DNA from: Mermis nigrescens
Taxonomy: Eukaryota; Nematoda; Enoplea; Mermithida; Mermithidae
DNA length: 64,000 nucleotides
Direction: 5' to 3'
Assembly: GCA_036768485.1 (NCBI GenBank)
Contig: JAVLUZ010000142.1
Location: 16,770,298 to 16,834,297 of the forward strand
Notes under the pieces: model-generated
Databases searched by the model: none
What the model was told of the DNA's origin: nothing
The model's input: only the letters and a program-made list of their open reading frames with translations
Program-made: the position numbers and the translations under genes
Part shown: piece after piece, positions 44,458-56,300 of the stretch
How the letters are laid out: the number at the start of each line of letters is the position of its first letter
Numbering within the stretch: the stretch's first letter is position 1

Positions 44458-46411
44458 CAGAGGCGTAGCCAGGATTTTGGTTCGGGGGGGGGCTGAACAA
44501 AAATTTTTTAAGACTACTTTTGCTTTGAATGCCAGTAACGTTATGTAAAGTAAAACCGAGTTTTTCGACCTTTAGTAGTGTAGCCCAGTGTTTTTTTTGT
44601 ACAAGGTCCGTTTGTACATGTACAATGATGGTCCCCAAAAGTCTTTGTACATTTTGAAGACACAAATTTTCCAGTACTATAATATGTTACGGTAGCGATT
44701 TAAGTTTGGTAAAAACAGTTGTTCGACTTTTGGTAGTGTATTTAAGCTAATTTCTGGGTCTGTAAGGGTAAAAATCACTAATAATCGTCTTGAAACGGCG
44801 CGAATCACCGAAAAGTTGGACATTTTTCCTTTTGAAATGCAATTTCTGCCAGTATAAAGATATATAGAACACACAATTACTCATTTCGGCGCGAAGCGTC
44901 GAAAATTGTTACGAATTTTAGACCTTTTTTGCAATTTTTGTCTTCCCAAAAGTCTTTGTACCTGTACAAAGACGGTCGCGAAAAGTCTTTGTAATCGGGA
45001 AGAATCTTTGCCGAATATAAAAAAGAAATCGATTTAGCCTAGCTAATTTATGGGTTTCTGACGATCAAAAATACAAAAAGTGTAAAGCGGCTCTAAGTGC
45101 CGAAAATTTTTGGAATTTCTACCGTTTTCATGTAGAATTTACGGCCTTTCTATTGACAGACATTTCGGAAATTATAAGTGGCGCAAAGTGCCGCGAAATT
45201 TAGTCATTTTTTAGCGCCCTTAACATTTTGTAGCTCGGTGAGTACTAATAGTCTGACAGAGCAGAAAATTGTCAAATTTGTACAAAACAATTTCGACAGT
45301 TCAAGCTTCTAACAAGAAAACTGCGAATTACTAACTTTGTCTGAAGATATTTTGAGTGATTCAGGCTTTTAAGCGCAATGCTGGAGCTTTACAAAAAGAA
45401 AGAACAGTAACTGGCGGCGCTATGCGCCGGAAAATTTTTGACGATTTTGCACTTTAAACTCAATTTGTATCGCTTAAATCATATAAAAATGGCAAATTAA
45501 TGCTGGCGCGAAATGGCGAAAATTTTTAGAAATTCCTTACTCTTTTACCTGGCTTTTTTCTCCCTAAAATCTTGTTGCACATGTACAATGAGATTTTACG
45601 GTTGTAGGGGTCTGGGATGGCGCGCTCGAGCGTTCTCAGCGGGGTCCGGGCAGAGTCCCGGAAAATTTTGAAAAAAGCATTTTAATGTTAAATAGTAATG
45701 TTAACATTTTCGCAAAATCGGCCAAATCTCGGTTCTGAATCAAGCAAGCCCAAAAACACTTAAAATTGATGAACTTCTACATTGCACAAAACTTCTGAGC
45801 TGAAGTGCGTTTTTTGACCTCTGCTAATTACATAGCGCAGCAACCGGTCGCTGCCAATAAGATATAGAGAACTGTATCAATAAAAATTTTGTTCTTAGCG
45901 TTTCAGGCCTATTTGTGGCCTTTTTATTCACAAGACGCAGTTCAGAAAACAGGAAATGCGCAAAAGCATAAAAAAATTTGGCCATTCCTTTCATTTAAAA
46001 TAGGATTATGTGTCCTTGTAAAGAGAGACAAACAAAGCAAAGAATAGACAAACTGGTATACAAAAGACAAACAAAGCAGAGAATAGACAAACTGATACAC
46101 AATCATTTTCGCACTTTTACTATTAGGCTCAACAAGCATGCGTAGTTTCAATCAACGAACAAATAGTGCATTAAATTACTAGAGTGATGTGAAATGCTGG
46201 ATTATTTTAGCTGATTCAAGCTTTTTAAATCATTAGAACTATATAACAATAAATAATAATCACTCGGCGCGAAGCGCCGAAAAATTTGATGTTTTTGCCT
46301 TTTTTAACTCAGTTTTCTGGACACACATCATTCCAACAGACAAATCAACAATATTTCTGAAAAAATTTCGGGGGGGGCATGTGCCCCCAATGCCCATCGG
46401 CTACGCCTATG
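44458..46411. mobile_element. 1.95-kb hAT-like element with palindromic internal repeats
   Basis: Flanked by perfect CCAGAAAC duplications (44450-44457, 46412-46419). Ends CAGAGGCGTAGCC and ...GGCTACGCCTATG. The sites at 36553-36560 and 54093-54100 in the sister repeats show the uninterrupted sequence. Inside are about seven copies of a GGCGCGAAGCGCCGAAAATT-like palindrome and several TGTACAATG/CTGTACAAAG palindromes. No transposase is recognised, so it is non-autonomous. Confidence 0.88.
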
Positions 46412-47490
46412 CCAGAAACTATCAACTAAGCCATTTTTATCGCTGATTTAGCATTAATACCGATTCGCAAGGCCATTTCAGCTCAGATAAGCTCTTCAGC
46501 CGACCATTAAGTTTTCAAAAAAATTCAAAATTTATTGTTTTATATTACTACGTTGTACCGGGAAATGTGTTGATGTAATTTCTGCGCCAAATTTAGATCA
46601 TTTTAGTTTAATAATTGATGTCATCCGCCAGGACGGACTAACCCACAGACGGCTCATGTTGGCCAGTCCATCAAGACCACATTTCGACTATTTTGACAAC
46701 CTAGAATACCCGCACAGAAGTAATTCGGCAGCATTGATAGCTTAAGCAAAAGCTTTCGGGCGAAGACGATCAAAAAAGTTAAAGGATGACTTTATAAACA
46801 AAGGTAGGTTTGTTTGGTCTGGGCTTAGAGCAGAATCTGAAAAATCCCCAGTGGAACACAGTAGACAAACATAATTGAATTTTTTGGCTTTTTTCGGCGA
46901 ATCTGCCTAATTAGAGACCCCATAATTTCGTTGTTGTCAACCGTATGCGTATCCGGCTTTAGCATATTTGACCTGCAATGAAACTAAGACTAGAAGAAAC
47001 CCTCGCGTAATCTTTTGAGCTGCAAAATTATGATAAGCGATGAGACAAGAGCACATTTGTCGCTTTAGCAGGAAAGAATCGAGAAGTAGGCTGCTATTTG
47101 GTTTTATTTAAAGAAAACGTTATGAAGTATTGGCTTTACTAACTCGTTAATACAAAAGTATAGATCCATGTAACTGAAGCAATAAAATCAGTTTCTGAAA
47201 GCGCGCGGAAATACGATTGACTTATATCATTCTTTAGCTAAGCTCTGTCTGATTTTATAAGGTAAGCTTTTCGCTCAAAATATAATAAAGAATGAATAAA
47301 ATCTATGTTGGACGACTGTCTCGATTTTTCATGGTTTAAATCATTGAATTGGTATGCAGGTGAATAGAACGTGTAGATAGATGCAATCTGCATACTACGC
47401 ATTTAAAGTTAATAGGACGTTTTCCCAAAATCGCAGCAAAATCGATGTGCAATTGCGTTCTTTTCCTATATATAAATAATTACATACTAT
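46412..47490 (-). repeat. Long non-coding repeat, copy D (second part)
   Basis: Continues the match to 36553-37700 and 54093-55190. Breaks off near 47480 at the GATAAA tract. Confidence 0.65.
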
Positions 47491-47494
47491 GAAG

Positions 47495-47625
47495 CTGAAA
47501 AAGATAAAAGATAAAGTTGAAATTTTAAAATCTAGAAGATAAAGATAAAGATAAAAATTAAGAAAGATAAATATAAAGATAATTTGCAAGACAAAGGAAC
47601 CAAACAGATAAAGAAAAAGATAAAA
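47495..47625. repeat. GATAAA-type simple repeat, left block
   Basis: Loose repeats of AAGATAAAGATAAA. With the right block at 49183-49345 it brackets a GC-rich insert. Confidence 0.75.
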
Positions 47626-48019
47626 TGTAAATAGGGTCGCCTGGACCTAGGAGAATGACGTATGTGAAGTGCAATAAACGAGAGTGGGTGAGGCAAAGCA
47701 GCCATCTGAATGCCCTAACTTTTACACCTGGGGTCAAAGAGGTGATAGGCATTAAGCACACATAAATGCAGGTTTTAGGGTTTACTCACAGTATCTGACT
47801 GACCCACGTACTACTACTACTACTGGCTGACAGCAAGTCACTTCTTTCCTTTCACAAGCATCAAAACCCTGCTCGGTGCGCCTCTACAAAGTATAGTCGC
47901 AACAGTTAATGATTTTTTCATACTTATTTTATTTTTCCTAGGCTTAGACTTAGATTAACCTGAGTGCTAGAAGTAGTACTCCCGCTTAGATCGGTATCAC
48001 TCTCGCTTACTTAGGTCGA
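47626..48019. other. Non-coding spacer
   Basis: No gene recognised. A short (CTA)n run is at about 47808-47825. Confidence 0.4.
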
Positions 48020-48175
48020 TATTCGGGGAAAAGTAAAATCCGGAAAAGGAAACAGAAACGATGGGTAAAAGCCGGAAATGGAAACGGAAACGGTGGGTAA
48101 AATCCGGAAACGGAAACGATGGGTAAAAGCCGGAAAAGGAAACGATGGATTAAAGCCGGAAACGGAAACGATCCA
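48020..48175. repeat. ~26-bp minisatellite (GGAAACGGAAACGATGGG)
   Basis: About five to six units built on 'ccggaaacggaaacgatggg' words with small changes. Confidence 0.8.
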
Positions 48176-49100
48176 AAGCGCCGGAACCCGGGTTCCCCAA
48201 TCAGGGCTCATCAGGGTGAACACCCCAAACCCCATTCCCGGCTAGATTTCTCCCACTAAAGGGGGATTAAGTGGCTCGGAAATGGGGTACCCCATTATTC
48301 ATATGAGAAGCTGCCCGGTTCCGTTGGGGGTTTCTCCGCCCGGGGGTAGTCCAAAGTGCCGGAACTGGGGTTCCAAAAGTGGGACCTATTAATGTGAACA
48401 CCCCGACCCCGTTTCCGGCAAAATTTCTTTCATTGAAAGGGGTTTAGGGGCTCGGAAACGGGGTACCCCATTATTTATATGAGAAGATGACCTCGGTTCC
48501 GTCGGGGGTATCTCTGCCCTGGGGGCAGTTCAAAGTGCCAAAACCGGGGTTCCACAAGTGGGACCTATCAGGGTCATCACCCCCGACGCCCTTTCCAGCA
48601 AATTTTCTTTTACGGAAGGAGGGTTTAGAGGCCCGGAAACGGGGTACCACATAAATCAAACGTGAAGCTGAACCCGGTTCCGTTGAGGGTTTCTCCGCCC
48701 TTGGGGGCAGTCCAAAGTGCCGGAGCCTGGGTTTCCCAAGTAGGAATTGTTGATGTGAAAACCCCCAACCGTGTTTTCGGCAAAATTTCCCCCAATGAAC
48801 GGTGGTTTACGGGCTCGGAAACGGGTTACCCCATTATTCATATATGAATATGGGTAAAATTTTGCAGGAGACGTGGTGGGGTGTTGACCTTGATAGGTCC
48901 TACTTGCGGAACCCCGTTTCCGCCACTTTCGACCACTCCCAGGGCAGAGAAGCCCCCAATGGAACTGGGTTCAGCTTCACATTTGAATTATGTGGTACCC
49001 TTTTTCTGAGCCCCTGAACCCCCCAGAGTCGGAGAAATTCTGCCGGAAACGAGGTTGAGGGTGTTCACATTAATAGCTCCTACATGGGGAACCCCACTAA
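48176..49100. repeat. GC-rich ~180-bp repeat with inverted last unit
   Basis: 'CCGGAAC..GGGTTCC' recurs near 48181, 48360, 48538 and 48720. Each unit also has 'cggaaacggggtacccca' and 'tctccgccc..gggggcag'. From about 48880 the same motifs run in the opposite direction. Composition is far more GC-rich than the surroundings. Open frames here are spurious. Confidence 0.82.
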
Positions 49101-49182
49101 ATGTATTTCACGTCAAACCTGCATTTTTGGATAACGTGCTAACTTATGTACATACTTTATCTTTTTTAGCAGGATACAATCC

Positions 49183-49345
49183 TATCGAAAAGATAAAGAT
49201 AAAGATAAAGATGGCCTGTAATTTTTCCAAAAGATAAAGATAAAGATAAAGATAAAATAAAGAAATCATCAAGATAAAGATAAAGATATCTTTATCTTTA
49301 TCTTTATCTTGCTAAAAAGATAAAGATAAAGATATCTTTTACAAC
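49183..49345. repeat. GATAAA-type simple repeat, right block with 34-bp palindrome
   Basis: AAGATAAAGATAAAGAT followed by its inverse at 49271-49304 forms a perfect palindrome centred on GATATC. Confidence 0.85.
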
Positions 49346-51373
49346 ACTAGCGCCCACCCAAATACCGACTTAAATGCTTGTATTTATTGATAAACAAAGA
49401 CGTCATTAAGTAAAGAGCGATAGTCCTCAAAACAAATAAGAAGAACCGCACTGTTTATAATATCGCTTGAAAGAAAAATTTAATTTGGCATCAGAGTATC
49501 AGGTCAGCCCGTATTCTAGGGCCATTTGGCTCAAACCGATTTCTTCCCATTTTTGACTAGGCTGGAGATTCGGTTTCTCAGTCGTTGTATTCTTTGTTGT
49601 TTTCTCCCATTTCATGGGCCAAATATTGCAGGATCCAGTCAGACAAGGCTAAAATTTTTGCGTAAGATCAACACGTAAGATAGTATATACATAAAATCTA
49701 ATCATACTCGTACTTGAAAGTCACGAGGGTGTAAATGATATAAAGTGTTTTGGAGATTTCACCGGGCTATGTACGTGGGATTTTAGATAAAATAATGGCA
49801 AACTTTTTAAGAAAAATAAGAAAAAGTTGAGGCTAAAAATTGATTAAAATTAAATGTTTTACGCAAAATGTTTAGAAATAAGTTGAAAATAGATTTCACA
49901 CTATCTTTGCATTTATATTAGTTTGTTGGCTTATTTGGATTCAAAAAAGCACTCGAGAAAATACTCTTTTAGACTAGAATGTCATAATCAAGTCAGAAAG
50001 TTCAAGTTGAGAGTTCAAGCCTTATTTGCCGAAAAATGTCATCTCTGACCCCCATCCACAATTTTTAGCTTTGTTATATGTAAATGTGTATGATTACATG
50101 CAAATGTGGTGTGGGGTGTTGGAGCTTAACATCCGGATAATTTAGTGGGCGAGCTAAAATTTGTTTTTTCCGAAATAATTTTAAATTTCTTCATGATTTT
50201 TTATGCCACGAAGCATACAAGAGGATGCGGGGTGAGGGAAGGGTATTACCTTGTTCTAAGCTTTGAAAAAATAGCTATGTTGGCCGAAAAACATTGCTAT
50301 ATATCCGTTTGTTGAGCTCAGAAAATTAAGTGTATAGCCTTTTCGGGCTCAGAATACTAGCTGTATAGTCTTTTTTGAGCTCAGAAATGATACATAGTTG
50401 TCTTTTCTGAGTTTTGAAATGATATTTAGCTATTTTCTCGACTCAGCAAAGAGCCAAATAGCTATTTTTAGTCCAAAAAGGACATATAGCTATGTTTTTA
50501 AGTCCCAAAAAGGCTATAGAGCTAATTTTCTGGGCCCAATAAGGCTGCAGAAGCGGTTTTACAAAGCAATTAGCTGTCTACCAATTTTTGGTTTTCTCCC
50601 CTCCCTGAAAGTTTGACCTTGCGCACCTATGCTACGAAAAATAGAGATCAATCGAATACACTGAAAAACATGGCTTTTTCTTGTGCTACCAATTTTTAGC
50701 GTTTGGAGTTTCCAGACCCTCTTCCTGATAGCATACCTAAGCTATGCACTCAATTTTTCGCTGTTCAACGAAGTATAATTACTTAGTGCAAATTATTTGA
50801 CATTTTAATCTTATTTTTATTCTGCATGCTTGCAGCCGAGCTATACTTGCGGGAAATAGAAATATGGAAAGGACAAGGGCGCCTTCATAGCAACACAGTT
50901 GCAGATAACAGTACTACAAAGTAATCAATTTTTGCCGAAACACGGATATTGCTCGAAGGACTGCCTAGTTTTTCGGAAGCAACTATGTACTTGCTCGTCT
51001 ATCACTACATATCTGACCTGCAATACAATGCACCATTGGTGCTGGAATTCCTGCAAAGAACTGTGCTCAAAATAGGAACGACCGACAGAAAATCGTCTGT
51101 CAAGTTTAGCAATGTTCTGCATGCCTTGAATTTTATTGACTGACCTTTTCATTTTTTGCGACACTTTGTCATTTAGGTCCTAATAAGCGTGAGGTTAGGG
51201 GCGGCTGCTCTCCCCTAACTGTCTAATTTTTTTAAATTGAACTATAATGTAGAAATTCATCAAAAATGTTTCTATATTTTATTCTCCCTGTGCTATTTAT
51301 GTACAATGCATCATTTTTTAAGCACTGTTGTGATATTGTACGTTTTATGCAGATTGAACTATTAGGCTCATCA
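49346..51373. other. Non-coding; ~50-bp tandem repeat inside
   Basis: No gene recognised. At 50270-50560 'tagctat..ttttttgagctcagaaa' words recur every ~45-50 bp, then switch to the inverse orientation near 50455. Confidence 0.5.
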
Positions 51374-51381
51374 CTCTTGAC

Positions 51382-51664
51382 CACACCTGGGCGTGGGGGG
51401 GGTTTGGGGGTATGCACCCCCAGAAACCAAAATACCCCCCCAGAAATCAAAATACCCCCCCAGAAATCAAAATACCCCCCCCAGAATTCAATGTTTGAAA
51501 ATTTTTTTCGTTTTTTTCGCAATTTTTTGATGCCAATGGATAGTGCTTGATGAGAAACGTCGAAAAACGGTGTTTTTATCGCCATATCACCATTTTTAAG
51601 GCCATTTTTCGACCTTCAAAAAAAATCTTGCACCCCCCCAGAATTTTCTTGCTGCCCACGTATG
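51382..51664 (-). mobile_element. hAT-like MITE, copy 4, with perfect 8-bp duplication
   Basis: 283 bp flanked by CTCTTGAC at 51374-51381 and 51665-51672. The best-preserved copy, with three near-identical 'aaatcaaaatacccccc' units near its left end. Confidence 0.92.
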
Positions 51665-51904
51665 CTCTTGACCCCCAATTTGTGGAAAAATTGCGTTATT
51701 TGGCATTTTTTGTCAAAAATTTGAGGTCACCCCCCGTAAAAAGGGTCGGGGTCGGGTCGGGGACACACACGGGCAGCGAAGATATTCTGGGGGATCCGAT
51801 GGGGCCAAAATGCCTAAAATAGCACCAAAAATTCAATTCTAGGGCATTTATCGATTGGGGGGTTCAGACCCCCCAGACGCCCCTCCCCTTGCTCAGGGCA
51901 TGAG

Positions 51905-52148
51905 ATGTTTGGGGGTATGCACCCCCTTCCCTCGAGAAACCAAAATACCCCCCCAGAAATCAAAATACTGCCTCAAAATTCAATTTTTGAATGTTTTTCG
52001 TTTTTTCGCAATTTTTTGATGTCAATGGATAGTGCTTGATAAGAAACGTCGAAAAATGGTGTTTTTCCGCCATACCACCATTTTAAGACCATTTTTTGAC
52101 CTTTGGAAAATCTTGCAGCCCCAAGAATTTTCTTGCTGCCCACGTATG
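51905..52148 (-). mobile_element. hAT-like MITE, copy 5
   Basis: Same family and orientation as the preceding copy, about 240 bp further on. Its left end has been lost or altered, and no flanking duplication was found. Confidence 0.7.
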
Positions 52149-53319
52149 GTCTGGCGGGACCCCTAATTCGGAATTTCAAGCTGTTACGTGTATGAATACC
52201 AGCCTGTTTATTACTGCAGTTTCATTTCATCACCTTTAATGATTCGTGATTTTTTTACTGTTTCGTTTTTTAAGGTAAGCTGGTTTGATAGCTTTGTCTC
52301 TGGATTTGTTTTTAATCGCATCGTATTATAATAGACTGATTGCTTTATCTTGTAATGTTCGTTTTCATAAGTGCGTACGTCATTGTTTTGCAGTATTTGT
52401 ATCTCGCTCAGTCCGTTGCCTCGATTTAATTCCATGTCATGTGCCTTAATTTTTCGAGCATAATCTCTGATTGTCATGTTGTGATTTTCAGGTGAATGCT
52501 GTATACGTATGCGGTTTAGCTTCAGACTTGTTGTTCGTGTTCTGATGAGTGAAATTTTCATAGTTAATGCTGACTTAGTGTCAATTCATTTAAACGAGGT
52601 TATGATAGAATTTGAAAAGATGTTGAAGACCAAACGAGTACGTCAGTGTGATGCCAAATTTTTACTTATCTGAAGTGAGCTGAATTTGGGCTTTCCGAAT
52701 CCATCAGGAGAAAAATCTTTTGTAGTGGATAAATAACAGCATGTTGTGCACAAAAATCGATATTTCAGGCGACATAAAAGTTATCTTGGATCGACACAAA
52801 AAATCGTGCAGCACCAACACAATAATATTGTGCTCTTTCGAAGGCCGATGGACTTCCATTCATGTAGGACCGCCACAATATTTTTCTGTAGGCCTAACAC
52901 AATGTTATTGTGTAGACGCGACACAAAAAAGTTGTGGCGACCAGTTACACACAACTTTTTTGTGTAGTTGCAACATTTTTTTACAGTGTTTCATACTCTT
53001 TTATCCTGTACAAAATTACACTTTTAGAAAAAAGATTTGGATTTGAGGAAATTTTATAATCTCAACATATTTTTTAATTTTTACGACCCCTTTTGAGGTT
53101 ATTCCTATGCACGTCTAAATAAAAATCGATACACGTCAGAATATATTTAAAGCCTGGAATGAGGAAATCAAGTAAAGAAAAACTTAAATGAAATTTGAAC
53201 ATCCAATGATTCTTTTCCTCGATTAAAGTCTTAAACCAATTCTACATACTTCAGTTGAATATAAATATTGGCAATTTTTCGTAAATATGCCTAATTACAA
53301 CGAAGAATAATGCAAGTCC
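52149..53319. other. Non-coding; cluster of short palindromes at 52785-52990
   Basis: No gene recognised. The cluster includes ACACAATAATATTGTG, ACACAATGTTATTGTGT and CACAACTTTTTTGTG, possibly a small non-autonomous element. Confidence 0.45.
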
Positions 53320-56300
53320 TAATCTCGTCAAGATAACTATATGTTAATTTGCAACTTTCCTGAAGAAAAGTTTTATTAAAAAATCTAATGTACTTATTCT
53401 CCAAATGAAACTGTTTGCTAACAGGTCTTAAGAAATTTAATGCATAAGATAATTACCCTTAAGTTTAATAGATGATTTATTTAAATTAATGATTTTTCAA
53501 TTTCAATTTTAGCATTCCAATTTTTTCCCTTTATAACAAAGAATAAGCTTCCGAAAAATTCAAATTTTGATGAAACATTATGCTCAATACATGAATTCAA
53601 TCAAAGAACTTTGAATAGCGGAATACGAAGAAAATATAAAGATTTGCAGTAAATGCGTAAATTTTTCAAACTGGTTTAGCCACACTAAAATCAATCATTC
53701 AATTACTTTCATTAAGCGCGTGTTTATCGGGGTACTTACAAGATAAGTCATCGGTAGTGAATCGCCACTGCAAAATAAAATAGTCAGTGATATGACGACG
53801 ATTATCGAGGATTTCATATTGTTTTCAAGCAGACTTCAGGGGTGTAAATGCCGCAAAATCCTATTGTAAAAATTGTTTATGCAAAAAGTAGCACTTTATG
53901 TACATATGCATACGCAAATAAAAGCATGTAACCAATGTGACCATCTATGCTCGTGAATTGGGGGGCGCCCTGACTAAAGAGAGATTTTGGGAGTGGGACC
54001 TAAACAAAAGCTAAGTTTTCGAGAAAATGACAAAATTAATACCAAAAACTAACAAAAATCACAGCTTTCCTACGACAATGCTTCGAAATCTGCCAGAAAC
54101 TTTCAACTAAGCCATTTTTATCGCTGATTTAGCTTTAATACCGATTCGCAAGGCCATTTCAGCTCAGATAAGCTCTTCAGCCGACCAGTTAGTTTTCAAG
54201 AAAATTCAAAATTTATTGTTTTGAAATTACTAAATTCTACCGGGAAATGTGATAATGCAGTTTCTGAGCTAAATTTAGGTCATTTTAGTTTAATAGCTGA
54301 TGTCATCCGCCAGGATGGACTGACCCACAGACGGCTCATGTTGGCCAGTCCAGCCAGACCACATTTCAAACATTTCGACAACCTAGAATACGCGCACAGT
54401 AATAATTCGGCAGCATTGACAGCTTAACAAAAGCTTTAGGGCAAAGACGATCAAAAAAGTTAAAGGATGACTTTATAAACAAAGGTACGTTTGGTTGGTC
54501 TGGGCTTAGAACAAAATCTAAAAGATCCCCAGTGGAACACGGTAGACGAACATAATTAATCTTTTTAGCACTTTTTTCGGCGAATTTGCCTCATTAGAGA
54601 CCCCAAAATTTCGTTGTTGTCAATCTGTATTTGTATCCTGCTTTAGCATAATAGACCTGCAATAAAACAAGACTAGAAGAAATCCCCGCGTAATTTTTTC
54701 AACAAAAGGTGAATATTGTTTGGAGCTGCAGAATCATGAAAGCGATAAGATAAGAGCACATAAGTCGTATTAGCAAGGAAGGAACGAGAAGTAGGCTGCT
54801 ATTTGAGTTTTTTAAAGAAAACGTAATGAAGTATTGGCTTTACTAACTCGTTAATACAAAACTATAGATCCAGTTGACCGATGCAATAAAATTATTTTCT
54901 CAAAGTGCGTGGAAAAACGATTGACTTATACTGTCTGATTTTATAAGCTAAGCTTCCTGCTCAAAAAATAATAAAGAATAAATAAAACCTAAGTTGGACG
55001 ACTGTACCGATTTTTCATGATTTAAATCAAAAAAATTGATAAGCAGATAAATAAAACGTCTAGACAGATGCAATCCGCATACTGCGCGTTTAAAGTTAAC
55101 AGGACGTTTTCTCAAAATCAGAGCAAAACTAATGTGCAATTGCGTTCTTTTCCTAAACATGAACTATGCATCTCAATTTTGAAATTATGTGTAGTGTACA
55201 GTCTGGTTTAGAGAAGCGTTGTAAAAAAGCAAGTTGAGTCATGTGGCCTATAAAAATGGTATTAAAATTGAAATCAAGCAAAATATTCCTCAGACTATGT
55301 TTTCGGCTGAATTTTAAGCATTTTTGTCGATATGATGCAATTTTTGGCTATTTTTTTGCTAGTACGTTTGTGTTCTTTATAAAACATTTGGTTTTCTTCA
55401 GACGTCTGTAACTAAGAGCACCCTTCCCTCAGGCGGAAACAGGAAAAATTTTGTACTGAAAACAATCAAAGTTAATGTGAACAATAGACGAAAATCACAA
55501 TTTTCTGGTTTTTATGCTATTTTCAGCATTATGTTACATGTTTTTAGGTCATTTTAGATCAATAAAGTCCATCAATTAAGCTTAGCTCAGACTCAGTTGA
55601 TTGTGATGCTTAGTATTATAAGCTTTTTAAGTTTGTTTTTATTTGTTTCATTTTTATTTTTCTTAAAGTTTTTCGAAGCCCTGCAATCCACCGCATCCCT
55701 AAACGGTACGTACATTTTAGAACTAATACAATCGTTTTGGAGGATAGGCAACGCGCTTTTTTGTATTCGATATGAGAAAACCAGGATGTTGGCAAATCGT
55801 CAACGATACAATCAATAAAGACGGTTTTCTCATCTCGCTCAAAAGTTAAAAAAAATTTTGAGTCGATTCAGGTCAAATATAAAGTCGATGGGACTACCTA
55901 CAACAAGCTTATGGACGCCTATCGAATATCGAGAAATTCTCCTCTTATCATACGAGAGTTAGGCCGGCATTAATCGAGACACAGTGCTTTTTCCTCAAAA
56001 GGTCCTAAAATTAGTCAATATGCGAATTTAGGTTCTTTGAGATCATTTAAGTACAAAATTTGATTTTGAGGCTAATTTAGCTAAAACCTCGGCCGGACAT
56101 GATGTAACGACAGAAAATCTCCCTAAACAGCTATTCTTGCATTTTAAAATGCCTACATAGAAATTAAATAAAAATTAGCTAACATAGAAATTATATGAAA
56201 ATTAAATTTAGCTTTCAGTCTCTGCCAGTTAAATAAAGATTTACATGGGCTGCAACTAATATCAGGCGATTAAAAGGAAAAAGTATAAGATAAAGATTGC

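Noticed and set aside
48020..49100. CRISPR-like array
   Set aside because: Units are too long and contiguous, with no unique spacers and no cas genes, in a eukaryotic setting.
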